This document shows, piece after piece, positions 15,573 to 23,521 of a DNA stretch of 33,531 bases (position 1 is its first letter; each line of letters begins with the position of its first letter). The stretch is from NCBI GenBank assembly GCA_947588855.1, contig CANQBN010000005.1, forward strand, positions 1 to 33,531. The letters are read 5' to 3'. This stretch comes from an uncultured Lachnospiraceae bacterium. GTDB lineage: Bacteria; Bacillota; Clostridia; Lachnospirales; Lachnospiraceae. Made by a program: the position numbers and the translations under genes. Below the pieces are notes generated by a model. The model was given only the letters and a program-made list of their open reading frames with translations. It searched no databases and was not told the origin of the DNA.

Positions 15573-16301
15573 ATGAAAATAGAGCGTATCAACGAAAATC
15601 AGATTCGGTGCACACTCACCAGTTTTGACCTGAGCGTGCGGAATCTTAATTTACGGGAACTGGCTTACGGAAGTGAAAAGGCCCGCAATCTGTTCCGGGA
15701 GATGATTCAGAAGGCTTCCAACGAAGTGGGGTTTGAGGCCGAGGATATTCCTCTGATGGTAGAAGCGATCCCTCTGTCTAATGAAAGCGTCATGCTGGTT
15801 ATCACCAAGATTGAAGATCCGGAAGAACTGGATACCCGTTTTTCCAAGTTCTCTCCTTCCGGTGATGAAGATTCGGATATTTTGTCAGAACTGGCCAGCG
15901 AACTTCTAGAGGGAGCGGATGGACTGGCGAAGCTTTTGGGCATTTCTGCCGCGGATGAATCCGAGACGGCTGATAATACAGACCCTTCTGATTTAGACAC
16001 CGCCAAATCTGCGGTCAGAGTTTACCTGTTTGACGGCCTTGACCGTGTATCGGAAGCCGCGCGCGCCTGCGGCAATCTGTATTCAGGAGTCAACACACTG
16101 TATAAAAAACCGGACACACACCAGTACTATCTGGTACTGAAGGCTGAGGGAAGCGACGACCTGGCCTTCAGCCGCACCTGCAACATTCTGGCAGAGTACG
16201 GCAGCAAACTGAAGCACGAATACGCCAGCGAAGCCTACTACGATGAACACTATGAAGCGGTTTGTCGGGATAAAGCTCTTCAGGTAATGAAAGATATATA
16301 A
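15573..16301 (+). CDS. mecA: Adaptor protein MecA
   Basis: This 242-residue protein has the MecA layout. The N-terminal substrate-binding domain (about 1-85) starts MKIERINENQIRCTLTSFDL and contains AEDIPLMVEAIPLSNESVML. An acidic linker (about 88-150) follows, then a C-terminal ClpC-binding domain (about 150-240; VRVYLFDGLDRVSEAARAC, YYLVLKAEG). MecA delivers substrates to the ClpCP protease and in Bacillus controls ComK and, during growth, Spo0A activity. The start at 15573 follows AAAGGAAGTG. It is monocistronic: own promoter, and a strong terminator 7 bp after the stop. Confidence 0.95.
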   Translation: MKIERINENQIRCTLTSFDLSVRNLNLRELAYGSEKARNLFREMIQKASNEVGFEAEDIPLMVEAIPLSNESVMLVITKIEDPEELDTRFSKFSPSGDEDSDILSELASELLEGADGLAKLLGISAADESETADNTDPSDLDTAKSAVRVYLFDGLDRVSEAARACGNLYSGVNTLYKKPDTHQYYLVLKAEGSDDLAFSRTCNILAEYGSKLKHEYASEAYYDEHYEAVCRDKALQVMKDI

Positions 16302-16308
16302 CTAAAAA

Positions 16309-16338
16309 CAGGCGGAAACCTATAAGGTTTTCCGCCTG
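16309..16338. terminator. Bidirectional terminator between mecA and the DUF1858 gene
   Basis: CAGGCGGAAACC (16309-16320) pairs with GGTTTTCCGCCTG (16326-16338), one bulged T, with a 5-nt loop. A T-rich stretch follows on the plus strand and an A-rich one precedes it, so it can serve both convergent genes. Confidence 0.85.
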
Positions 16339-16384
16339 ACTTTATTTGTTCTATCAGGACTGCATCCTCTGTCGAACCGCAAAA

Positions 16385-16585
16385 CTAACGGGCCGCCAGG
16401 ACTTCGTTCATCTTGGACACCAGATCATCACAGTTGATGCCGTGCACCATGCATGCCTCCTCCAGACTTTCCGCCTGCGCAGACGGGCATCCCAGGCAAT
16501 GCATTCCGGCAGCCATCAGCATGTGAGGAATCAGTTCATCCATCTGAACCAACTGTCCGATCAACATATCTTTACTGATCTGCAT
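16385..16585 (-). CDS. DUF1858 / hybrid-cluster-associated redox disulfide protein
   Basis: A 66-residue protein of the DUF1858 type. The helix pair [21 protein letters not shown] is followed by [19 protein letters not shown], with the redox CxxC at Cys30 and Cys33 and further Cys at 45 and 52. The subfamily described as hybrid-cluster-protein-associated redox disulfide domain has this pattern; a role in thiol or nitrosative redox is suggested but unproven. The start at 16585 has GGAAGGAGGAG upstream. Sigma-A promoter at 16618-16646. Confidence 0.88.
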   Translation of the reverse strand: MQISKDMLIGQLVQMDELIPHMLMAAGMHCLGCPSAQAESLEEACMVHGINCDDLVSKMNEVLAAR

Positions 16586-16617
16586 TGGTAACTCCTCCTT
16601 CCGTACATACTGATATT

Positions 16618-16646
16618 AATATAATACTTTTTCGGCCGCTTGGCAA
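16618..16646 (-). promoter_or_regulatory. Sigma-A promoter of the DUF1858 gene
   Basis: On the minus strand TTGCCA (16641-16646) and TATATT (16618-16623) are spaced 17 bp, about 30 nt upstream of the start codon. Confidence 0.7.
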
Positions 16647-16726
16647 GGGTGATTTTCCCAATGAACCGGCACAGGCAATGAAACAACTTGCTTTCATTTT
16701 TGTACAAAAGTACTTTTATTTTCCTC

Positions 16727-16755
16727 TTGAATATTCGGCGAATTTAGTATAAAAT
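16727..16755 (+). promoter_or_regulatory. Sigma-A promoter of the ferredoxin gene
   Basis: TTGAAT (16727-16732) and TAAAAT (16750-16755) are spaced 17 bp, about 30 bp before the ferredoxin start. Confidence 0.65.
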
Positions 16756-16791
16756 GTAGGCACATGTATAGAATATAAGGAGGATTTTGTT

Positions 16792-16962
16792 ATGGCACGT
16801 GTAATTAGTGATGCTTGTGTATCCTGTGGTACCTGTGAGGGCGAGTGCCCGGTTGGCGCTATCTCCCAGGGTGATGGACAGTACGTTGTTAATGCGGATG
16901 AGTGCATCGACTGCGGCGCATGCGAGGCTGCTTGCCCCACCGGCGCTATCAGCGAGGCTTAA
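16792..16962 (+). CDS. 2[4Fe-4S] ferredoxin (clostridial type)
   Basis: A 56-residue ferredoxin with two complete CxxCxxCxxxCP motifs, Cys9-12-15-19 and Cys38-41-44-48, the classic clostridial arrangement for two [4Fe-4S] clusters. It serves as the main low-potential electron carrier of fermentative anaerobes (pyruvate:ferredoxin oxidoreductase, hydrogenase, Rnf). The start at 16792 follows ATAAGGAGGATTTTGTT, a perfect ribosome site. Own promoter and terminator on both sides make it monocistronic and probably highly expressed. Confidence 0.97.
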   Translation: MARVISDACVSCGTCEGECPVGAISQGDGQYVVNADECIDCGACEAACPTGAISEA

Positions 16963-16997
16963 TCTTTGACGTTGTTGTCAATCCACACATACATAAC

Positions 16998-17023
16998 ATG
17001 CCTCTTCCAACAGGAAGAGGCAT
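16998..17023 (+). terminator. Terminator of the ferredoxin gene
   Basis: ATGCCTCTTCC (16998-17008) and GGAAGAGGCAT (17013-17023) form a perfect 11-bp stem with a 4-nt loop, followed by a short T-containing tract TTGTCT. Its 3' arm overlaps another inverted repeat (17019-17064). Confidence 0.8.
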
Positions 17024-17064
17024 TTGTCTGTCACAGCGTCTTATCCGTGAACCAGACAAATGCC
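17019..17064 (+). repeat. 12-bp perfect inverted repeat ahead of the first PuuD-like gene
   Basis: GGCATTTGTCTG (17019-17030) is the exact reverse complement of CAGACAAATGCC (17053-17064). Inside, TCAC and GTGA add four more pairs. The left arm shares five bases with the terminator stem at 16998-17023, so the two hairpins exclude each other. The right arm ends about 10 nt before the AAGGGAG ribosome site. Confidence 0.8.
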
Positions 17065-17092
17065 AAAGGATATAAGGGAGTGCATACTTATT

Positions 17093-17842
17093 ATGAAAAA
17101 ACCTCTAATCGGGCTGACGCCCTCTCATAATATTGATACAGATGAAATTCATATGGGACCTTTGTATCCCAGGGCCATACGGATGGCAGGTGGAATTCCC
17201 ATCATTCTTCCGCTTGAACCGGACAGCGGTGAACTCCGGCAAACGGTTGAAGGACTGGACGGCATTCTCTTCACCGGCGGGCCGGACCCACACCCATTTC
17301 TGTTCGGCGAGGAAACCCTGTCGGGATGTGGGGAAATCTCTGTCAAACGTGATGCCATGGAAACAGAACTGCTGGAGCTCGCCATTGAATACGAAAAACC
17401 TGTTCTGGGCATATGCCGCGGTATTCAAATTATTAACGTGGGTCTGGGCGGAGACATCTATCAGGACCTTTATTCCCAGACAGAGCGCAGTATGCCCATC
17501 GCCCATAAGCAGCCGCCTCTTTGTTACGGTCCCTCTCATACGGTAACCGTAACCCCCGGATCCATGCTGGCAGACATCTGCCGGTCCGCGCTTTGCAGCA
17601 GCTCATCCGCTTCACCTCAGATGTTCCTTAAAGTTAACAGTTCCCATCACCAGGCTGTCCGGCGTCTTGCCCCGGGGCTTTCGGTCTGCGCCACAGCCCC
17701 CGACGGCATCATAGAGGGATTGGAAATGGAAGGTTATCCTTTCCTGCTGGGTGTCCAATGGCACCCTGAATACCTGTGGAAAAATGATCCCACTGCCGCC
17801 GCCATATTCAAAGCTTTCGTAGCTGCCTGCCGCTCAAAATAA
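17093..17842 (+). CDS. Gamma-glutamyl-gamma-aminobutyrate hydrolase family protein (PuuD-like)
   Basis: This 249-residue class I glutamine amidotransferase-like hydrolase has a catalytic triad: Cys108 in LGICRGIQ, and His224 and Glu226 in VQWHPEY. GILFTGGPDPHP (58-69) and SSHHQAV (183-189) are typical of PuuD. PuuD splits gamma-glutamyl-GABA in putrescine breakdown, but many Firmicutes members act on unknown gamma-glutamyl compounds. ATG 17093 is chosen because AAGGGAG lies upstream; an ATG at 17060 in the same frame has no ribosome site and lies in a hairpin arm. The 3' end overlaps the convergent MerR-like gene by 9 bp. A second homologue is at 32439-33155. Confidence 0.88.
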   Translation: MKKPLIGLTPSHNIDTDEIHMGPLYPRAIRMAGGIPIILPLEPDSGELRQTVEGLDGILFTGGPDPHPFLFGEETLSGCGEISVKRDAMETELLELAIEYEKPVLGICRGIQIINVGLGGDIYQDLYSQTERSMPIAHKQPPLCYGPSHTVTVTPGSMLADICRSALCSSSSASPQMFLKVNSSHHQAVRRLAPGLSVCATAPDGIIEGLEMEGYPFLLGVQWHPEYLWKNDPTAAAIFKAFVAACRSK

Positions 17843-18631
17843 CTTTTTACCGCTTTTTCCAAAACGCTTTTTTCTGAAAAAAGGAACTTTCGTGGCCGCG
17901 GCTTCCGCACGGCCTTTTCCTTTGTTCTGATAGGCCCGTATCGTCTCATCCAGCTGCTTGAACCGCTCTTCTTCTTTTTCATCACTGACCCGCAGGAGAT
18001 ATTCGACTTCTTTCATAACCCGGTCAGTTACATTTTCGCTGACCGCGTCGCTGACATCTTCCGTTATCTCCTGGCTGATCCTGGCCATATTTGCCTCCAC
18101 AGCCTGTCCGATAATATGGTTCATAATTTCCTGAAAACGAATCATTTTCTCTTCAGCATTCTGAAGTCTGGCAGAATCCGTCTCGGCCAGGCTGAAATCA
18201 CCGTTTGATTCATCACCGGAAGCTGCCGTTTCCGCATTTTCAGACCCGACAGACTGTTTCTGATTTTCGTTCGTCTCCCTGTTCCATTCTTTTGCCTCAT
18301 TGCCATTATTTTCTTTTGTCTTCAGATTCTGTTGAGTTTCCTTCCAGGCAGCTTTCATGTCTTCCTCCATAAGATCCTCGGTGATTACGATGTTTTCCAT
18401 CGCACCTGTCATTTTATTCAAAGCGTTTTTGATTGCCTTCAGCTGGTATCCTCTGTTTTTTAAATCTCTTATCTGGCAGAACAAGCGGATATGCATGTCC
18501 GTATAATATCTGTGACCCATATCGTTACGTGGGATGGCAAGTTCCAGCTCGTCCTCCCAGTATCGAAGAACATGGGTCTCCACATCCACCTGCTTAGCGG
18601 CATCCGATATCAAATAACGCGCTTCAGCCAT
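17834..18631 (-). CDS. MerR-type HTH protein with coiled-coil and basic C-terminal tail
   Basis: A 265-residue protein. Residues 4-75 form a MerR-like winged helix (ISDAAKQVDVETHVLRYWED, RYYTDMHIRLF). A charged low-complexity stretch (about 95-150) follows, then a likely coiled coil (about 155-230) with a run of EITEDVSDAVSENVTDRV. The tail (about 232-265) is strongly basic with aromatics (VPFFRKKRFGKSGKKLF). No metal- or drug-binding domain is seen, so it is not an ordinary MerR regulator. The layout resembles RacA of Bacillus, a chromosome-anchoring protein, but sequence homology beyond the HTH is not shown. AAAGGAGAGAG precedes the ATG. It lies just beyond the dnaB terminator. Confidence 0.75.
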   Translation of the reverse strand: MAEARYLISDAAKQVDVETHVLRYWEDELELAIPRNDMGHRYYTDMHIRLFCQIRDLKNRGYQLKAIKNALNKMTGAMENIVITEDLMEEDMKAAWKETQQNLKTKENNGNEAKEWNRETNENQKQSVGSENAETAASGDESNGDFSLAETDSARLQNAEEKMIRFQEIMNHIIGQAVEANMARISQEITEDVSDAVSENVTDRVMKEVEYLLRVSDEKEEERFKQLDETIRAYQNKGKGRAEAAATKVPFFRKKRFGKSGKKLF

Positions 18632-18730
18632 CCTGCTCTCTCCTTTGGTCCGTTAATTTCATACCTTGTTACCATATATATGCCTTGAGAAACGATATTA
18701 TGACTGACACTTTTAATCATATGCATCTTA

Positions 18731-18759
18731 AAACAGCCGGGACATCATCGTCCCGGCTG
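18731..18759 (-). terminator. Terminator of the dnaB operon, containing the dnaB stop codon
   Basis: CAGCCGGGAC (18734-18743) and GTCCCGGCTG (18750-18759) make a perfect 10-bp stem with a 6-nt loop. On the minus strand TTTTAAG follows. The loop holds the dnaB TGA (18745-18747), and the upstream arm encodes the last dnaB residues. Confidence 0.88.
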
Positions 18760-20094
18760 CCTGGCGGCATTAGCATATTTTGTAAGATGCGGAATCCAAA
18801 CAAGATTTACCGTCCCGATCGGGCCGTTACGCTGTTTGGCGACAATAACCTCCGCCGTATCCTTTGCCTCAGAATCCTTATTATAATAGTCGTCCCTGTA
18901 AAGGAACATGACCACATCCGCATCCTGCTCGATGGCCCCTGATTCGCGGAGATCCGAAAGCATGGGCCTATGATCCGCCCTCGTCTCGCATGCGCGGCTC
19001 AGCTGTGAAAGCGCAACTACAGGCGCCTGTATCTCTCTGGCAAGCGCCTTCAGAGACCTGGAAATCTCAGAAATCTCCTGCTGCCGGTTTTCATTGTTGC
19101 GTCCACTGCCGCTCATCAACTGCAGATAATCGATAATAACCATGCCAAGTCCTCTTTCCAGTTTCATCTTGCGGCATTTTGAGCGGATTTCGGCGACGGT
19201 TATTCCCGGCGTATCATCAATCACCATATTGGAACCGCCGATTCTTCCCACAGCCTCCACTATGGAATCCCAGTCTGCATCATTCAGATTGCCCGTGCGC
19301 AGCTTCTGAGTATCCACGCCAGACTCAGCGGAAAGAATACGGTTGACCAGCTGTTCCTTGGACATCTCCAGACTGAATATCAGGCAGGGAATATTTTTTC
19401 GAACCGCCGCATGGTCTACAATATTCAACACAAACGCCGTCTTTCCCATAGACGGCCTGGCTGCCAGCAAAATTAGATCCGACGGCTGAAACCCTGCTGT
19501 CATGTAATCCAGGTCAACAAACCCCGTAGGAACCCCCGTCACGGTTTCCTTAGTCTTTGACGCGGCCTCCACCTTGTCCAGAACATCAAGAACCACCTGG
19601 CGAATCGGAACCAGTTCTCTTGAATCCCGGCTCTGCAGAAGATCGAAAACACGCTTCTCCGTATCTGCCAGAATATTCTCCAGGGAATCTCTTCCCAGAT
19701 AACAGTTATTGGAAATATCCTCAACCAGCCGGATCAGCCGGCGCAAAATCGCTTTCTCGTGAACAATAACGGCATAGGAGCGCACATTAGCCGATGTGGG
19801 AACCGTGGTGACAATATCTCTGACAAATTCCAGACTGGACACCTCAGGAGGCACGTCTTTCTCCCTCAGCCTGTTCTGAAGCGTCACAAGATCTACCGGT
19901 TTGCCTTCATTAAAAAGCTCCACCATGGACTCATACATGACACCGTACTGATGCTGATAAAAATCGTCCGCCGTCACAATCTCCATCGCTGAAAGAATCG
20001 CTTCTCTGTCCATCAGCATGGAACCAATGACTGACTGCTCAGCCTCAATGCTATGGGGAAGCACCCGTTTAATTAAAGCATCGTCCATGGCCAT
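18745..20094 (-). CDS. dnaB: Replicative DNA helicase DnaB
   Basis: This 449-residue protein has the DnaB N-domain (about 10-110; LPHSIEAEQSVIGSML), a linker and a RecA-type helicase domain (about 180-440). Walker A is ARPSMGKTAF (212-221) and Walker B is VIIDYLQLM; SQLSRACE is the H3 region. It is the hexameric fork helicase that binds DnaG and the loader. The start ATG 20094 is preceded by GGAGAGAATGC. It sits directly after rplI as in Bacillus (rplI-dnaC). The last codons form half of the operon terminator. No intein is seen. Confidence 0.97.
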   Translation of the reverse strand: MAMDDALIKRVLPHSIEAEQSVIGSMLMDREAILSAMEIVTADDFYQHQYGVMYESMVELFNEGKPVDLVTLQNRLREKDVPPEVSSLEFVRDIVTTVPTSANVRSYAVIVHEKAILRRLIRLVEDISNNCYLGRDSLENILADTEKRVFDLLQSRDSRELVPIRQVVLDVLDKVEAASKTKETVTGVPTGFVDLDYMTAGFQPSDLILLAARPSMGKTAFVLNIVDHAAVRKNIPCLIFSLEMSKEQLVNRILSAESGVDTQKLRTGNLNDADWDSIVEAVGRIGGSNMVIDDTPGITVAEIRSKCRKMKLERGLGMVIIDYLQLMSGSGRNNENRQQEISEISRSLKALAREIQAPVVALSQLSRACETRADHRPMLSDLRESGAIEQDADVVMFLYRDDYYNKDSEAKDTAEVIVAKQRNGPIGTVNLVWIPHLTKYANAARQPGR

Positions 20095-20115
20095 TGCATT
20101 CTCTCCATTCCGGTA

Positions 20116-20562
20116 TTATTCTGCCTCAACCTTTACAGTCAGCTGAGCTGTTACATCTTTATGGAGCTTTACAGGCACCTGATGAACGCCCAATGTCTTA
20201 ATGGGTTCCGGAAGCACCAGCTTCTTCTTATCAAGCTCCACACCGATCTGCTCCTCCACAGCCCTGGCAATCTCCTTGCCGGAAACAGAGCCAAAAGCCT
20301 TGCCGTTTTCCCCGGCTCTGATAGCCAGAGTTACCGAAGACTGAGACAGCTTTTCACCCAGTTCCCTGGCCGCCTGCAGCTGCTGAAGAGCCACCTTTTC
20401 GGCATTCGCTTTCTGCAGTTTCAGTTCATTCAGATTCTTTGGAGTTGCCTCCACGCCTAACTTTTTGGGCAGAATATAATTTCTCGCGTAACCGTCGCTG
20501 ACCTTCACGACCTGCCCCTTTTTTCCCAATGCCTTTACATCTTCCAACAATACAACATCCAT
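20116..20562 (-). CDS. rplI: 50S ribosomal protein L9
   Basis: This 148-residue protein has the L9 N-terminal signature (VVLLEDVKALGKKGQVVKVSDGYARNYILPKKLG). The long connecting helix (about 45-75) and the C-terminal domain (GKAFGSVSGKEIA, LPEPIKTLGVHQVPVKLH) follow. L9 binds 23S rRNA near the L1 stalk and supports frame maintenance. The start at 20562 follows CAGGAGGAATCAGA. It is 15 bp after gdpP and 21 bp before dnaB, so it is within the operon. Confidence 0.98.
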   Translation of the reverse strand: MDVVLLEDVKALGKKGQVVKVSDGYARNYILPKKLGVEATPKNLNELKLQKANAEKVALQQLQAARELGEKLSQSSVTLAIRAGENGKAFGSVSGKEIARAVEEQIGVELDKKKLVLPEPIKTLGVHQVPVKLHKDVTAQLTVKVEAE

Positions 20563-20577
20563 TCTGATTCCTCCTGA

Positions 20578-22626
20578 CTACTGCACTTCTCCATTGTCTA
20601 TCATCTCTTTGATCACAGCCTTAAGCCGCTCTTTGGCTTCTGCCATGGTCGTATCCGTAAGCTGTGCTCCAGCTATAGAACGGTGGCCGCCGCCGCCCAG
20701 CCTCTCCATCATTACCTGAACATTCACTTCATCGATCGAGCGGGCGCTCAGATAAATAACTCCGTTATACTGGGACAATACCACGGAACCCTTAATTCCG
20801 CGGATGCTCAGCAGCTCATTGGCAGCCTGGGCCGCCACGATCGTAGGATTCTCAATTCCTTCCGACGGGCATTCGCTTATGGCAAACGCGCCTTCAAAAA
20901 CCTCCGCCTGGCTGACCGCCTGCGCTCTGGCTTTGTAGTTAATCATCTCATCCCGGAACAGCTTGCGGACACGCGTCACATCCGCGCCGCTTCTCCGCAG
21001 GAACGCCGCTGCTTCAAAAGTCCGGACTCCCGTCTGGTTATTGAAATAATTGGTGTCAATTACAATACCTGCATACAAAGAATCCGCCTCCTGAGGCTTC
21101 ATCTTAATACCGTCCGCAATATACTGAAGCACTTCCGCAACCATCTCGCAGGTAGAAGATGCATACGGCTCTACATACGAAAGAACCGCATTATCAATAA
21201 TTTCGCTGCCCTGCCGGTGGTGATCCAGAACCACAATGGTTTTTATCATACGAAGCAGGGAGGGCGCTTCTGTAATACTGGGCCGGTTCACATCTACCAC
21301 TACAAGCATTGTAGACGAATCAACCGCCTCAACCGCCTGGTCACCGCTCAAAAACATGTCCGCAGGATAACCAGAGCTTTCCGTAAAGCGATCAATCATA
21401 GGACGGACCGACGATGTAATATCATTGATCACAATATGAGCCTTTTTATCCAGAGCCGCCGCGATTCGGTATATGCCTACCGAAGCGCCAAAGGAATCAA
21501 TATCTCCCAGTCTGTGCCCCATAATCAGGATCTTCTCTTTGGTGCTTATCAGCTCCCGAAGGGCATGTGCTTTCACTCTCGCCTTCACTCTGGTGGTCTT
21601 TTCCTTCTGCTGGGACTTTCCGCCAAAATATTCCGTCTTTTCATTGCTCTTAATGACTGCCTGATCGCCGCCGCGGCCCAGCGCCATATCTATCGCCATA
21701 CGGGCAAATTCGTAATTCTGCCCATAACTTTCTCCGCCCATTCCAAGTCCGATGCTCAGCGTCACCGCCATCTCATTGCCGATATTGACTGCCTTCACAT
21801 CATCCAGAATAGGAAATCTCTGTTCTCTGAGCTCCGGCACGTAGTGCTGCTTGATGACAAAGAAATATTTATCCTTTTCCATCTTCTTCACTACGCCGTT
21901 CAGGTTATTGACATACTTGTTAATCCGCCGGTCAATAAGAGCCATCAAAAGAGACCTTCGCACCTCCTCCACACTCTCCAGCGCCTCGTCATAGTTGTCC
22001 AGATAGATAAGTCCGGCCACCATGCGCTGATCAAAGATCTCCTGCTGATACCGAAGAATCTCCGTCTCGTCAAACAGATATACAGCCAGCAGATCCTGAG
22101 CGTCCTGATTGTGTTCCAGCAGTCCCAGCTCCTCATCATACGCTCCCAGGCGCAGAGGTTTAATATCCATACGGTAGTTTCTGTCTCCCAGCACCGTATG
22201 AATGCTGACGTTCTCTGAGAAATCCTTAAGCGTCTCTTTTGTCACGTCCGGAAACATCGCCATGAGAGTGCCGTTCTTCATCTTATTTTTCCTGGCTATC
22301 TCTGTAAACTGCTCGTTCATCCAGAGAAAACGTCCGTTCTCATCCGCGACTAAGTAAGGTACGTCCAGTTTTTCCAGCAGATTCTTCTGAACCCAGGCGT
22401 AATCCGCGGAAAACTCCACCAATCCGGCCATCAGCTTCTTCCGCCTGTACACATACAGCACAATAGATATAATCAGATACACTATTGTAAATCCGCACAT
22501 GGCAAGGCCGGCACCTGTATCAATGGCGCCGACAACCACATTCATGAGAATTACCAGGGCCCCCAGAAAAAGCGGCCACTGAAGATAGAGCCCCAACTGC
22601 CCTCTCACATTCCTTTTCTCATCCAT
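20578..22626 (-). CDS. gdpP: Cyclic-di-AMP phosphodiesterase GdpP
   Basis: About 682 residues. Two transmembrane helices lie at about 10-55, then a PAS-like domain (about 75-150) and a degenerate GGDEF domain (about 165-300, without an intact GGDEF). The DHH/DHHA1 phosphodiesterase follows (about 335-675): GHRLGDIDSFGAS, VVDVNRP, VVLDHHRQG, DTNYF and GGGGHRSIAGAQL. GdpP degrades c-di-AMP at the membrane, affecting osmotic and cell-wall balance. ATG 22626 has GAGGAGAAAAATT upstream; a longer start at 22644 begins inside that site. Its position ahead of rplI-dnaB is conserved in Bacillus. Confidence 0.95.
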   Translation of the reverse strand: MDEKRNVRGQLGLYLQWPLFLGALVILMNVVVGAIDTGAGLAMCGFTIVYLIISIVLYVYRRKKLMAGLVEFSADYAWVQKNLLEKLDVPYLVADENGRFLWMNEQFTEIARKNKMKNGTLMAMFPDVTKETLKDFSENVSIHTVLGDRNYRMDIKPLRLGAYDEELGLLEHNQDAQDLLAVYLFDETEILRYQQEIFDQRMVAGLIYLDNYDEALESVEEVRRSLLMALIDRRINKYVNNLNGVVKKMEKDKYFFVIKQHYVPELREQRFPILDDVKAVNIGNEMAVTLSIGLGMGGESYGQNYEFARMAIDMALGRGGDQAVIKSNEKTEYFGGKSQQKEKTTRVKARVKAHALRELISTKEKILIMGHRLGDIDSFGASVGIYRIAAALDKKAHIVINDITSSVRPMIDRFTESSGYPADMFLSGDQAVEAVDSSTMLVVVDVNRPSITEAPSLLRMIKTIVVLDHHRQGSEIIDNAVLSYVEPYASSTCEMVAEVLQYIADGIKMKPQEADSLYAGIVIDTNYFNNQTGVRTFEAAAFLRRSGADVTRVRKLFRDEMINYKARAQAVSQAEVFEGAFAISECPSEGIENPTIVAAQAANELLSIRGIKGSVVLSQYNGVIYLSARSIDEVNVQVMMERLGGGGHRSIAGAQLTDTTMAEAKERLKAVIKEMIDNGEVQ

Positions 22627-22687
22627 AATTTTTCTCCTCGTCATTACATTATATCACAAGGAAAGGATTTCGTCTATGCCGGAATTT

Positions 22688-23521
22688 TCACTCGTTCCTG
22701 TAGAACCGTACAGCCTGCCCCGCCAGAACAAAACGATTATTGTGATCGGCACCCGTACAGGTAGACAACAGAACCAACGGCGCTTTCTCCGCATGTTCCA
22801 CGGCAGGGATCTCATACCAGGAAAAGCTCTTCATCCGTTCAAGATACTGCCTTCTCTCATTCTCATCCGAAAATGCCGCCGGATAATATTCTTCCCTGGC
22901 CGCCACGTTTCCGGCAGCAAAGATCCGGCACCGATACACGCCGTCCGGAGTATATATGTCAAAATACGGGAAACGATCCAGATATGTTTTCTCACGGTAC
23001 TTCTTCAGCAGGCCGAACATGGTCCCATTCTTCATATTATGACCATATATAATCGTATTTTCATCCGTCATCATACCTTTGTTTCTGGCGTCCTGAAAAA
23101 TGCTTCCGGCTATATTGCGGGTATTACCGAACGTATGATTAAGGTAGTAATCATTATCATCCCCCTGTACCACGGGATAACTGATCTCCTGACCTGGGAA
23201 ATCGATCCAGGCCACAACATCATCGTTAACTTCAGACAGAGCATCGAAATCTATGGAAAGCGCTGGCGGAAAAAGCCCGTTCGAGTCAGACGACTCCTGC
23301 CCGCCGGGTTCTGTATCCGTCCGCTGCGCCCCTTCTTTGAAAATATCCTGTCTCACACAAACAGTATCGCGGACAAGCGCTTCATATTCTTCTTTGCCTT
23401 CCCGGTAAGCACGCCAATAGGAAATCAGCGTTCCTGCAGAAAGCAGGAAAAGAACTGCACAAAACAAGAACAACACTTTGATCAAAAAACGTTTTTTCAT
23501 AATTCTATAGTTCATTTCCAT
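22688..23521 (-). CDS. srtB: Class B sortase
   Basis: This 277-residue protein has an N-terminal membrane anchor (about 12-35) and a class B sortase fold (about 88-275). The catalytic His161 is in IIYGHNM, Cys255 in LLSTCTG and Arg263 in NNRFVLAG; the typical VAWIDFPG and YPVVQGDDNDYYL are present. Sortase B attaches proteins with NPQTN-like or related signals to peptidoglycan. No substrate with such a signal is seen in this window. The 5' end overlaps rsmI by 17 bp; ATG 23500 is an alternative start, and neither has a strong ribosome site. It sits among housekeeping genes, which is unusual for a sortase. Confidence 0.93.
   Translation of the reverse strand: MEMNYRIMKKRFLIKVLFLFCAVLFLLSAGTLISYWRAYREGKEEYEALVRDTVCVRQDIFKEGAQRTDTEPGGQESSDSNGLFPPALSIDFDALSEVNDDVVAWIDFPGQEISYPVVQGDDNDYYLNHTFGNTRNIAGSIFQDARNKGMMTDENTIIYGHNMKNGTMFGLLKKYREKTYLDRFPYFDIYTPDGVYRCRIFAAGNVAAREEYYPAAFSDENERRQYLERMKSFSWYEIPAVEHAEKAPLVLLSTCTGADHNNRFVLAGQAVRFYRNE

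Noticed and set aside
20683-22218. Long plus-strand open frame opposite gdpP
   Set aside because: The translation is rich in His, Arg, Asn and Ile with no recognisable domain. It is antisense to a clear GdpP gene.
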